Below are positions 35,089 to 43,526 of a DNA stretch of 64,000 bases, piece by piece. The stretch lies in the NCBI RefSeq assembly GCF_047922965.1, contig NZ_CP150481.1, forward strand, positions 1,426,001 through 1,490,000, given 5' to 3'. The notes beneath the pieces were generated by a model. It saw only the letters and a program-made list of their open reading frames with translations, was not told the origin of the DNA and ran no database searches. Source of the DNA: Neptunicella plasticusilytica. GTDB taxonomy: Bacteria > Pseudomonadota > Gammaproteobacteria > Enterobacterales > Alteromonadaceae. Positions within the stretch are counted from its first letter, which is position 1; the number at the start of each line of letters is the position of its first letter. A program made the translations under genes and the position numbers.

Positions 35089-35222
35089 TATGGTGTGATT
35101 GAACCATGCTGAAAACACTGACCCACTATTTTCAGGTGATTGATTCGTTTTTGCCTGCAAATAACCAGGGGAGATCCTGAGGAGGTGTTATCAGAGTTAT
35201 ATAACATCAGCCGGAGTTGCTA

Positions 35223-36620
35223 ATGCCCAAAAAAGCAGTAAGTGAAAGCAAAATCTTTGTTCTAGACACCAATATCCTGCTCCACGAACCTTTCGCCTTT
35301 TTATCCTTTAAAGAAAACGATGTTATTGTGCCTATGACGGTACTGGAGGAATTAGACTACATCAAAGACAGCAAGAAAGATGTGTCTCGCGATGCCCGGG
35401 TTTCTATACGGGCCATGGAAGATACGCTGCATAACGCCACCCCGGAAGAAATTGTCGCGGGGGTATCACTCAAGGGATTAGGCTCCGGTGATACTGCACC
35501 GACCGGACGTTTGTCTATTTTCGCCGATTATAATCTGACCGAAACTCAAAGTGTTTTCACCAGCAATGAGAATGATAACCGCATTATTAATGCGGCATTG
35601 CACCTGCAAGCAAACCGCCTGGATCAACAAGTAGTACTGGTGACCAAAGATATCAATATGCGCCTCAAGGCCAAAGGTGCTGGCATGATGCATGTTGAAG
35701 ATTATCGTACCGACCAGTTGATTTCTGATATCAAATACCTGTGTAAGGGATTTCATCATTTTGAAGGCGATTTCTGGCAAAATATTAAATCGGTGGATAG
35801 CCGCTCAGAAGGACGAGATACCATCCACACCATAGATAAAAATGTATTGCCTGAAGCCTATATCAATGAATTCCTGATCGATGACAGCAAACATTTTGCC
35901 GGTATTGTTGAATCTGCCACCAGCGATTCTTTAGATGTGCTGGATTTGGGCTATGAACGTATGATGGGCCGCAACGCCTGGGGCATTTCGCCGAAAAATA
36001 TCGGCCAGGCCATGGCTCTGCATGCCTTGCTCGATCCCCATATTGATTTAGTCATTTTGACCGGCCCGGCAGGGAGCGGTAAGACCCTGCTGGCCTTGGC
36101 TGCGGCACTGGAGATGTCCATCGAGCAGAAAATGTATGACAAGATTATCGTCACTCGCAGCACGCCGGAAATTGCTGAATCCATTGGTTTTTTACCCGGC
36201 ACCGAAGAAGAAAAAATGGCGCCCTGGCTGGCAGCTATCACCGACTCGCTGGAAGTGCTGCACAAGCATGACGAAAACTCACATAGTTCAATGAACTATA
36301 TAATGGAAAAAGCCAATATCCAGTTTAAATCGATTAACTTTATGCGTGGCCACAGCATTCAAAATGCTGTGGTATTGCTGGACGAGTGTCAAAACCTGAC
36401 CGCATCGCAGCTGAAAACCATCATTACCCGCTGTGGTCAGGGCACTAAGCTGGTATGTAGCGGTAACCTGGCCCAAATTGACAGTAACTATCTGTCGCCG
36501 GTGACGTCGGGATTAACCTATCTGGTGGAGAAATTTAAAGATTTCTCCGGCAGTGCCACAGTTAATCTGGATGGCGTGGTGCGCAGTCGTTTGGCTGAGT
36601 ATGCCGAAGTGAATTTGTAA
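35223..36620 (+). CDS. PIN-PhoH family ATPase (PhoH2-type)
   Basis: This 465-residue protein joins an N-terminal PIN/NYN ribonuclease-like domain to a C-terminal PhoH ATPase domain. The PIN domain (about 8-150) has LDTNILLHE and the acidic residues of LEELDYIKDSKKDVSRDARV. In the PhoH domain, Walker A is GPAGSGKTLLALA at about 281 and Walker B is VVLLDECQNL at about 383. PhoH2 proteins of this build are RNA helicase/RNase-like enzymes in some bacteria. The ATG at 35223 is preceded by CGGAG at 6 nt; a TTG two codons earlier is less likely. It is divergent from rapA. A MITE-like insertion and then a strong terminator follow the stop. Confidence 0.93.
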   Translation: MPKKAVSESKIFVLDTNILLHEPFAFLSFKENDVIVPMTVLEELDYIKDSKKDVSRDARVSIRAMEDTLHNATPEEIVAGVSLKGLGSGDTAPTGRLSIFADYNLTETQSVFTSNENDNRIINAALHLQANRLDQQVVLVTKDINMRLKAKGAGMMHVEDYRTDQLISDIKYLCKGFHHFEGDFWQNIKSVDSRSEGRDTIHTIDKNVLPEAYINEFLIDDSKHFAGIVESATSDSLDVLDLGYERMMGRNAWGISPKNIGQAMALHALLDPHIDLVILTGPAGSGKTLLALAAALEMSIEQKMYDKIIVTRSTPEIAESIGFLPGTEEEKMAPWLAAITDSLEVLHKHDENSHSSMNYIMEKANIQFKSINFMRGHSIQNAVVLLDECQNLTASQLKTIITRCGQGTKLVCSGNLAQIDSNYLSPVTSGLTYLVEKFKDFSGSATVNLDGVVRSRLAEYAEVNL

Positions 36621-36627
36621 TTATTGG

Positions 36628-36912
36628 CTAGGGCGTGTTGATCTTTGGTGTGTGTTTTTGCAGCAGTTTGTAGCGTATTTATACAAGGCAGAGCGAGTGT
36701 GGTGTAGTTATTCTACATGAATGAGCGATAACGCTGTAGAAATGCGCTACAAACACTGCCCCCACGGTTTTAAAGAAAGGGGTTCAACCCAACACCTTCT
36801 GCTCTTTGTTGCCGGATTTTGACTTAGATCCACTAGGTCTGCAACCCGGCGTCGCGATCAGAAGGCGTTGGACTTGAACAAAATTCATACACCAAAGATC
36901 AACACGCCCTAG
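36628..36912. mobile_element. MITE-like element with perfect 24-bp terminal inverted repeats
   Basis: A 285-bp non-coding element is bounded by perfect 24-bp terminal inverted repeats, 36628-36651 and 36889-36912, with outer ends CTAGGGCGTGTTGATC and its complement. Inside are further inverted repeats: CAGTTTGTAGCG (from 36663) pairs with CGCTACAAAC near 36748, and CAACACCTTCTG near 36799 pairs imperfectly with CAGAAGGCGTTG near 36860. There is no open reading frame of note. The outer CTAG on both sides may include a TA, TAG or CTAG target duplication. It lies between the phoH stop and the phoH terminator, as expected of a later insertion. The related transposase is not in the window. Confidence 0.8.
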
Positions 36913-36921
36913 TTGATACAA

Positions 36922-36959
36922 AACATGCTGGCCTGATGGGCTTAGGCCAGCATGTTTTT
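36922..36959 (+). terminator. Rho-independent terminator of phoH
   Basis: A 13-bp perfect stem AACATGCTGGCCT / AGGCCAGCATGTT with a 9-nt loop runs into TTTTT. It lies 10 nt beyond the MITE-like element, so phoH transcripts probably read through that element before ending here. Between it and the next gene stop (37025) I see nothing else. Confidence 0.85.
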
Positions 36960-37024
36960 ATCTGCATTGATTGGCCAGATTTAATTCGGGATTTATCCGC
37001 GATCAGTTACTGTACTCGTAGTTT

Positions 37025-37969
37025 CTAGAATATTACCGGCTCAAACTGGTGCTGATTATTGCCGATAGCCCGCTGGCTTTCTGCCGAGATTTCACCTATC
37101 TCGAATAAAGCCGGGCCGGTGGGCTCGAGGTAAAAGTAGTCCTTTCCGTCGTACATAAACACCGACTCTTCTTTTGTATGTTTAATACTTATCCCCAATA
37201 GCGCATGCTCCGGTAAAAAAATATACACGATCGGCATATCCGGAAACAGGCCATGCAGCAAGGCGGCGGTCAATACCGCTTTACTGTCGCAATCGCCCTT
37301 ATTGTCGGCAATTAGTTTATTGGGTGGCGAATAACCACTACCATTGGAATTTAGCCGATCTTCAAGCAGATCGTAGGGGATTGACTGCACCCAACTTAAT
37401 ACCAGCTCGATGGTTTTGCGTTTATCGGGCTTGTCACCGGACAGTTTATTGAAGCTTTCTACTAAAGGTTTAAGCAGCTCCTGGCTTTGCTGGGCAAATT
37501 TAACGTGATCGGGTTTAACGCCTGTCTGGCGTAGCGCATTTTCAAATTCAATATAGTAATTATCTGCCAGATATTGATTAAAGCTGTCGCGCTGGATCTG
37601 CTGAAACTGCTGCTGCCATTTGGGGATATTGTCAGGATGGCGACTGCGAATAGACAGGCTGATATTGTCGCCGGATTGACTCACCTTGATATTCGCATCG
37701 CGGGCATCAATCTGGCTGGCCTGTTTACGCATGGCCATCATGCTGTAACGGTTGGCAACCTCGGGTCGATACAGTTTAAAGGTGCGAAAAGCATCAAAGA
37801 AAACGCCCTTGTCGAATTTTACATCGAGTTGATGGGTTTGCTGCTCTCGATCTTGCCAGACGTAGTGAAACTGAATCTGACTATCCTGTTCCTCACGGAA
37901 GAAAGACAACTGTTTGGCACTGCAGGGGAGTGTGCATAAGCAAAGGATAATGGTTAAGTAGTTGCGCAT
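37025..37969 (-). CDS. Exported transglutaminase-like cysteine-protease-fold protein
   Basis: This 314-residue protein has a signal peptide (about 1-18, ending CSA). The C-terminal half resembles a transglutaminase-like domain. A Cys in NKGDCDSKAVLTAALL (Cys227) and a His in LPEHALLGI (His255) are in the expected order. The third position is ELEPTGP-like, with a Glu (about 282) where an Asp is usual. A helical region (about 130-200) precedes the domain. The family is typical of uncharacterised periplasmic proteins of gammaproteobacteria. Substrate and activity are unknown. It stands alone, divergent from nothing obvious; its promoter should lie in 37970-38060. Confidence 0.7.
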   Translation of the reverse strand: MRNYLTIILCLCTLPCSAKQLSFFREEQDSQIQFHYVWQDREQQTHQLDVKFDKGVFFDAFRTFKLYRPEVANRYSMMAMRKQASQIDARDANIKVSQSGDNISLSIRSRHPDNIPKWQQQFQQIQRDSFNQYLADNYYIEFENALRQTGVKPDHVKFAQQSQELLKPLVESFNKLSGDKPDKRKTIELVLSWVQSIPYDLLEDRLNSNGSGYSPPNKLIADNKGDCDSKAVLTAALLHGLFPDMPIVYIFLPEHALLGISIKHTKEESVFMYDGKDYFYLEPTGPALFEIGEISAESQRAIGNNQHQFEPVIF

Positions 37970-38060
37970 TATTGCCTGGAGTCGATAAACAGGGTGTTAG
38001 TATAACCAAGCCATGATTATGATCCTACATCTGTTGGGATACACTCCATCCCTGGAGATA

Positions 38061-38087
38061 AACAAGCCAGGATAAACCTGGCTTGTT
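38061..38087 (-). terminator. Hairpin downstream of the second TBDR gene
   Basis: A perfect 11-bp stem AACAAGCCAGG / CCTGGCTTGTT with a 5-nt loop lies 20 nt past the TBDR stop on the minus strand. Only a short T run follows (GTTTAT), so it is a moderate terminator or 3'-end hairpin. Confidence 0.6.
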
Positions 38088-38107
38088 TTGATGGATAGAA
38101 TAATGGC

Positions 38108-40681
38108 CTAGAAGCTCTGGCTAAACTCTACACCCCAGGTGCGGGGTTTACCACGGGTAGCATTAGGAGAACCGGTATTTTCGCCCTGACCACCGGGAGA
38201 AGATATCATATAGTTCTCATCGGTAAGATTGCGGGCATACAAGGATACTTTCCAGTCGCTGTCACTGATATAACTGATTCTGGCGTTGATTAAGTCGTAA
38301 CCGTCAATCCGGTTCAGTGCGGTTAAGCCTTCAATATCGCCCGGATTAAACGGAAGTAATCCCAGGTTACCGTTATCGGCAGCACCATTACGCTCGTCTA
38401 CCGACGTCCAGTCGATGTGCAACATAAATTCGCCGCTGTCTGCGGGGATAAAGTAATCCGCGCCCAGGAAGAAGCGGTTTTTAGGTACACCTGAAAGGGG
38501 TTGTCCGGTCTGATCATCCGCCGCTGTTTCACCTTCAAACAACGAATAGCGGGTGTATTCGGTATCCAGGTAAGCGTAATTGATGTTGATGTTTAGATTC
38601 TCTGTAGCCGCCCAGGTGGACTCCAGTTCAAAACCTTTACCGGCAGCGTCGACGTTACGTACGTTATATACCGGAATATTACCGTTAGAGCCGGTCAAAC
38701 GCAGAATTTGCAAGTTGGTGTAGTCATAATCAAAGGCTGACAGATTGAGTTTTAGCTTGTTATCCAGCAAGGTCGATTTCAAGCCTACTTCAATATTGTC
38801 GACTTCTTCCTGGGCAAAGGGGTCTGCCATTCCCAGCGTATTAAATCCGCCCGCCTTGAAACCTTCAGCGTAAGTAATGTAGGTCATGACGTTGTTTGTC
38901 CATTGATAATCCAGTACAAAACGCGGTGTGACTTTGGTCCAGGTATTGGATTGTTCAGTGGGTTGGAAATCGCCATTGTTATCCAAAACCGGATCGCCAT
39001 TAGCGTCACGTAATACAATTTGATCAGCAAAGGCTAAACCAAATAGTGAGCCGGGTACCTGCGGGATTGGAATGGTAATTTCGTTCTGATAATAGGACAG
39101 GATATTGAAATCTTTTTCATCTCGGGTCCAGCGTACGCCAAGGGTAAAGTCCAGTTTGTCGGTAACCGGATAAGTCACATCGGCAAAGGCCGCATAAGAA
39201 GTGTAATCGCCCCAGTCTTCAGTTTCTTCAATCCAGGGTTTACCTAAATTATCCTGAGCTATAGCACTGGCGATATCTGCCGGAGCCTGGCCGGTAAGAG
39301 AGCTTAAATAAGCCAGATCATCCGGGATAAGTTGCAGTAAAAAGCCGGTTAAGCCGGTGCCAGGTGGTACGTCGGTGGTACCGGGAATGCCCATTTCCGG
39401 CGCGCCGGTAGGCGGTAATCCTGCGGTTTTTAAGGCATCGTTAATCGCATAACTGTCCAGTGACTCGACCATAAATTCGGCGAAGGTATCCTGATAAATA
39501 TCTTCATTCATGTAAGTGGCGCCAACGGTCCAGCGAGTACCGCCTTGTGTTTCTCCGCTTAGGCGGAATTCCTGACTGAACTGTTTTTGTTGCTCAATAT
39601 TATTGGAAGCGAAATAGGCGCGAATATTGGCACTGCCGTCATCATCGGTATGGTTTTCGGTTTCAAAACGTTTATAAGCGGTAATCGAGGTGAAATCGGC
39701 CCAGCCCAGACGGGAGTTGATTTCCATCGAAGTGCCAAACAAGTGGCGATCCTCGTTACCCCTGAAGTCCATTTCGTGTACGCCGTAGGGATCTAGTTGG
39801 TCGCTTTCAAGATAGAGTTTGGGGTTAAACGAATAGGTAGGACGACTGTCACCACTGATTTCATTAAACTCAGCGCGGAACATCACATCTGTATCGTCAG
39901 TGGCTTCCCATAATATCGATGCCCGTACCGTTTGATTGGTACTTTTACCGAATTTGATCATCTCATAGCCTTCACCATCCGGATCGGTAATAGGATCGGA
40001 ATATAGGCGGGCATCAATATAACCGTCCTCATCGGACAGGCTAATACTGCCGCGGAAGTAAACATTGTCTGCCAAGGTGGTATTGTACAAACCTTCAAAT
40101 TCTTTAAGGCCGTGACTACCTAAGCCTATTTCGTATTCACCTTCAGTGCCTTCAACCGGACGTTTACTGATGATATGTACTGCACCGGCGGCGGCGTTAC
40201 GACCAAATAAGGTACCCTGGGGGCCTTTTAATACCTCGACCCGTTCTACATCATTAAAATTAACTAGTGCCGCACCACTGCGTCCGGCATAAACGCCGTC
40301 GACGTAAATTGCAACAGCCGGGTCGGCTCCAACCCCGAAATCGTTGGTTTTTATCCCGCGAATATCATATTTAGGCTGGGTCTTTGAGTTATTATTGGTT
40401 TCAAAGCCGGGCACAATGTTGCCTAAATCATCGATATTTTGTGCACCAATACGTTTTATGTTTTCTGCCGAAAAAGCTGAAATAGAAATAGGTACATCCT
40501 GAATATTTTCGACCCGTTTCTGGGCGGTAACTTGCAAAACTTCTATTTCACCCCGGGACGCGGGTTGTTGACTATCTTCGTCCTGTGCTATAGCAACAGA
40601 GGCGGTGAATAGCATTGAAGTGGAAATGGTTTTAGCCAGTAAGGTGCGGCAGAAAGGATGTTGAGTTGATGTAGAGCGCAT
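38108..40681 (-). CDS. TonB-dependent receptor (next to the ureide/purine genes)
   Basis: This 857-residue outer-membrane receptor has a long signal region (about 1-32, ending AIAQ). A Ton-box-like EIEVLQVTAQKR is followed by a plug domain with VPISISAFSAENIKRIGAQNI, YVDGVYAGRSG and VEVLKGPQGTLFGRNAAAGA. The barrel ends in the terminal aromatic WGVEFSQSF. It belongs to the broad receptor group often found beside catabolic genes for small organic molecules. It is divergent from the beta-helix lipoprotein and diheme cytochrome genes, which lead into the allantoate-degrading genes. Uptake of a purine, ureide or related compound is a reasonable guess but only from position. Start ATG at 40681 is preceded by GGGAGT. 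Confidence 0.92.
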   Translation of the reverse strand: MRSTSTQHPFCRTLLAKTISTSMLFTASVAIAQDEDSQQPASRGEIEVLQVTAQKRVENIQDVPISISAFSAENIKRIGAQNIDDLGNIVPGFETNNNSKTQPKYDIRGIKTNDFGVGADPAVAIYVDGVYAGRSGAALVNFNDVERVEVLKGPQGTLFGRNAAAGAVHIISKRPVEGTEGEYEIGLGSHGLKEFEGLYNTTLADNVYFRGSISLSDEDGYIDARLYSDPITDPDGEGYEMIKFGKSTNQTVRASILWEATDDTDVMFRAEFNEISGDSRPTYSFNPKLYLESDQLDPYGVHEMDFRGNEDRHLFGTSMEINSRLGWADFTSITAYKRFETENHTDDDGSANIRAYFASNNIEQQKQFSQEFRLSGETQGGTRWTVGATYMNEDIYQDTFAEFMVESLDSYAINDALKTAGLPPTGAPEMGIPGTTDVPPGTGLTGFLLQLIPDDLAYLSSLTGQAPADIASAIAQDNLGKPWIEETEDWGDYTSYAAFADVTYPVTDKLDFTLGVRWTRDEKDFNILSYYQNEITIPIPQVPGSLFGLAFADQIVLRDANGDPVLDNNGDFQPTEQSNTWTKVTPRFVLDYQWTNNVMTYITYAEGFKAGGFNTLGMADPFAQEEVDNIEVGLKSTLLDNKLKLNLSAFDYDYTNLQILRLTGSNGNIPVYNVRNVDAAGKGFELESTWAATENLNININYAYLDTEYTRYSLFEGETAADDQTGQPLSGVPKNRFFLGADYFIPADSGEFMLHIDWTSVDERNGAADNGNLGLLPFNPGDIEGLTALNRIDGYDLINARISYISDSDWKVSLYARNLTDENYMISSPGGQGENTGSPNATRGKPRTWGVEFSQSF

Positions 40682-40785
40682 GCTGATGGAACTCCCGTTA
40701 AGATTCTATCTATCTAATAGTTATCATTTTTATGTTAAAAACTTGTTGTTGGAATTTTTATATCACAAATGGTCGGATGACTAAA

Positions 40786-40791
40786 TATAAT
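40786..40791 (+). promoter_or_regulatory. Possible -10 box for the beta-helix/cytochrome genes
   Basis: A perfect TATAAT lies 76 nt upstream of the lipoprotein start. No convincing -35 is found at 17 nt (the hexamer there is TCACAA), so an activator may be needed. Confidence 0.35.
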
Positions 40792-40826
40792 TTATAGACA
40801 CCTGAATATTGCAATAAATAAAATTT

Positions 40827-40848
40827 ATTTGGTACTATCGTTCCAAAT
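40827..40848. promoter_or_regulatory. Palindrome upstream of the beta-helix lipoprotein gene
   Basis: ATTTGG (40827-40832) and CCAAAT (40843-40848) flank a 10-nt centre that keeps partial symmetry. The palindrome ends 18 nt before the start codon, just before the AGGGAA ribosome binding site. It may be a regulator site or a leader hairpin. It does not resemble the RutR-like site at 50918. Confidence 0.4.
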
Positions 40849-40866
40849 TTAACAGGGAATTCACAA

Positions 40867-42114
40867 ATGAACAAAATAAAAATAATTTTACCCTTGATAC
40901 TTGTTGGTGTGTTGCAAGCCTGCAGTCAACCGGAAAAGCCGGTTGCCAGCGAAGCTGACAAGGCATTTGAAAAGCAGTTAATTAAACAATTGGTAATGGC
41001 CAAGCCCGGTGATGTGATTGAAATCCCGGCCGGTGTTCATCCTATTTCCCGTGGTCTGTCGCTTAATGTAGATGGTGTGACCATTAAAGGCGAGGGGATG
41101 GATAAGTCGGTGTTGTCGTTTAAAGGGCAGATTGCCGGAGCCGAAGGCTTACTGGTCAATGCCAGTAATTTCACCATCGAAGACATGGCAATTGAAGATG
41201 CATTGGGTGATGCACTTAAAGTGAATGAAGCCGAGAATGTGATTATTCGCCGTGTTCGTACCGAATGGACCCGTGGACCGAATGAGAAAAACGGGGCTTA
41301 CGGTATTTATCCGGTACAAACCACTAATACCCTGATCGAAGGTTCAGTGGCCATCGCCGCATCTGATGCGGGTATTTATGTTGGCCAGTCGCATAACGTG
41401 ATTGTGCGTGACAGTCGTGCTGAATATAACGTAGCGGGTATCGAAATAGAAAATACCCAGGGTGCCGATGTTTACGACAACATCGCCACTAATAATACTG
41501 GTGGGATATTGGTATTTAATATGCCTAATTTGCCGCAGCCAGGCTTTGGTACGCGGGTATTTAACAACAAGGTATATGATAACAATACTGACAACTTTGC
41601 CGCCAAGGGCACGGCGGTAGCCAGTGTACCAGCCGGTTCTGGTGTGGTAATTAACTCCAACGATAAAGTGGAAATTTTTGGTAACCAGATTGCGGATAAC
41701 CAGACCGCCAATGTGGTGATTTCCAGTTATTATTCGGCCGGTTTCTATTCCGAGAAATCCAGTGCGGAAGGTTTTGACCCTTATCCGGAAACCATCTTTA
41801 TTTACGACAACGAATTCAAAGGTGGTGGTAATTCCCCGGACCATCTTGAGTTGCAAGCACTGCGGGTGGCCGAATTTGGTTTAACCGGCAGCTTGCCGGA
41901 TATTTTATGGGATGGTTACGTCAATCCGGATAAGACCGAAAATGGCCAGTTGAAAGCCGAATACAAGATATGTGTGGATAATGGCGATGCCGGTATTGTT
42001 AACGTTGACGGTCCTAACGGTTACAAGAATATTTCTACCGATATCACACCGCACCAATGCCAGCATGAAAAGTTGCCCGAAATTGTGTTGCCGGAATATT
42101 TTGCCAGCCATTGA
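40867..42114 (+). CDS. Parallel beta-helix lipoprotein
   Basis: This 415-residue predicted lipoprotein has the lipobox LQAC (mature Cys about residue 19). From about 50 to 330 it is built from right-handed beta-helix turns, visible as repeating NFTIEDMAIEDAL, NVIIRRVRTEW, NTLIEGSVAIAA, NVIVRDSRAEYN, ADVYDNIATNN units. Such folds are found in polysaccharide lyases, hydrolases and NosD-like binding proteins. No lyase active site can be named. It is co-directional with the diheme cytochrome (89-nt gap) and divergent from the TBDR. The three probably act together at the outer membrane or periplasm, which is inference from position. Confidence 0.82.
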   Translation: MNKIKIILPLILVGVLQACSQPEKPVASEADKAFEKQLIKQLVMAKPGDVIEIPAGVHPISRGLSLNVDGVTIKGEGMDKSVLSFKGQIAGAEGLLVNASNFTIEDMAIEDALGDALKVNEAENVIIRRVRTEWTRGPNEKNGAYGIYPVQTTNTLIEGSVAIAASDAGIYVGQSHNVIVRDSRAEYNVAGIEIENTQGADVYDNIATNNTGGILVFNMPNLPQPGFGTRVFNNKVYDNNTDNFAAKGTAVASVPAGSGVVINSNDKVEIFGNQIADNQTANVVISSYYSAGFYSEKSSAEGFDPYPETIFIYDNEFKGGGNSPDHLELQALRVAEFGLTGSLPDILWDGYVNPDKTENGQLKAEYKICVDNGDAGIVNVDGPNGYKNISTDITPHQCQHEKLPEIVLPEYFASH

Positions 42115-42203
42115 TCGTCCGCGTCGTCATTCCAGACAGGCCGCTATAATTGAATTAGCGGTCTGATTTTTGATTTTCCCCTGATTAACACAGGAACAAC
42201 CTC

Positions 42204-43334
42204 GTGATTAGAACAAGCTGTTTTTTGCTCGCCCTTTTTTTGTTGGGCGGCTGCAGTAAAAACCTCGAACCGGTGAATTTTATTGCTGATGATAGTTATC
42301 CGGATACATTGAGCGAATGGCATGTGCTGAATTATGCTAACGGTGAGTTGACCCCCAATAAAGGTGTGGTGCCTTACGACCTGAATATGCAACTATTTAC
42401 CGACCATGCGCATAAGTTCAGAACAGTATGGATGCCCGATGGCAAAGCTGCTGAATATAACGCAGAAGATGAATTCAATTTCCCGGTTGGTACCATTATT
42501 TCCAAAACCTTTTATTACCCCCGTTTGACTGGCAGCAAGGATAAACTGCGCCAAACTGAAGATTATCATGACGACTTTACCTTAACCGGCTTGGCGTTGG
42601 ATAAAGTTCGACTAATCGAAACTCGTCTGCTTATTCATCAACAACAAGGTTGGGTGGCGTTGCCTTATGTCTGGAATGCGGAACAAACTGAAGCGGTGCT
42701 GGAATGGGCCGGTGATGCGCAGGCGTTAAGCATGGTCGACGATGAGGGCCAACAGCAGGATTTTATCTATATGGTGCCGGATGCTAACCAGTGTGCCGGA
42801 TGCCATGCGCCTAATCATACCAGCAAGGCGATTAGGCCCATTGGTCCCAAAGCCCGCCATTTAAACAAGGTGTATGGTCATTTGGGTTCAACCCGGAACC
42901 AGCTATTGCACTGGCAGGAATTAGATTACTTAACCGGTTTTGACGGAAATATTGACCAGGCACCAAAAAATGCCAGTTTTAAAGACGCCAGTGCGACTAC
43001 CGAACAATTGGCAAGATCCTACCTGGATATTAACTGCGGCCATTGCCACAACCAGCAAGGCGCAGCCGATACGTCCGGTTTATGGTTGGCACGCAATATT
43101 ACCGACATGCGCCGTTTGGGGCTATGCAAGCCACCTGTTGCGGCAGGACGTGGTGCTGGTAATGGACGTTTTGCCATCGACCCCGGGCATGCCGATATTT
43201 CTATTCTCAGTTACCGGATGAACTCGGTGGATCCCGGTGAAATGATGCCGGAACTGGGGCGTTCTACTACTCATGCTAAAGGCGTGGCATTGATCAACGA
43301 CTGGATTAATAGCATGGACGGTGATTGTCAATAA
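42204..43334 (+). CDS. SO2930-family diheme c-type cytochrome lipoprotein
   Basis: This 376-residue protein has a lipoprotein signal (LLGGC, Cys at residue 17) and two covalent heme sites, CAGCH at 197-201 and CGHCH at 278-282. It matches the SO2930 family named from Shewanella, of unknown function. The GTG start has AGGA at 8 nt. It follows the beta-helix lipoprotein and ends in a strong terminator, so those two genes form one unit. As a periplasmic electron carrier it could take electrons from PuuD-type urate oxidation or from another periplasmic dehydrogenase, but this is speculation from the neighbourhood. Confidence 0.85.
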   Translation: MIRTSCFLLALFLLGGCSKNLEPVNFIADDSYPDTLSEWHVLNYANGELTPNKGVVPYDLNMQLFTDHAHKFRTVWMPDGKAAEYNAEDEFNFPVGTIISKTFYYPRLTGSKDKLRQTEDYHDDFTLTGLALDKVRLIETRLLIHQQQGWVALPYVWNAEQTEAVLEWAGDAQALSMVDDEGQQQDFIYMVPDANQCAGCHAPNHTSKAIRPIGPKARHLNKVYGHLGSTRNQLLHWQELDYLTGFDGNIDQAPKNASFKDASATTEQLARSYLDINCGHCHNQQGAADTSGLWLARNITDMRRLGLCKPPVAAGRGAGNGRFAIDPGHADISILSYRMNSVDPGEMMPELGRSTTHAKGVALINDWINSMDGDCQ

Positions 43335-43380
43335 CCTGAATTCGGGATAAGTCGTGTTAAACTAACAGGCATTAGTCGAG

Positions 43381-43408
43381 GCCGGAACTGTTAAGTTCCG
43401 GCTTTTTT
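43381..43408 (+). terminator. Rho-independent terminator after the diheme cytochrome gene
   Basis: The perfect 9-bp stem GCCGGAACT / AGTTCCGGC with loop GTTA is followed by six Ts. It separates the lipoprotein/cytochrome unit from alc, which therefore needs its own promoter in 43409-43526. Confidence 0.92.
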
Positions 43409-43526
43409 GTTTTTGTGGGCTGGTATATATCCAAACTTGCGTATTTATTTTACTGTTATTCAAGATACACTCAGGATAATAAAATTTGTGTAGTTCGCTG
43501 CACGAGAAAATAACTAGAGAAATGGA

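Noticed and set aside
41344..41856. 170-residue open frame on the minus strand
   Set aside because: Antisense to the beta-helix lipoprotein; the repeated turns of that protein create a long open complement.
43409..43526. RutR-like site or promoter for alc
   Set aside because: No TTGACCA/TGGTCAA palindrome is present, and the best -35/-10 pairs have wrong spacing, so no site was called.
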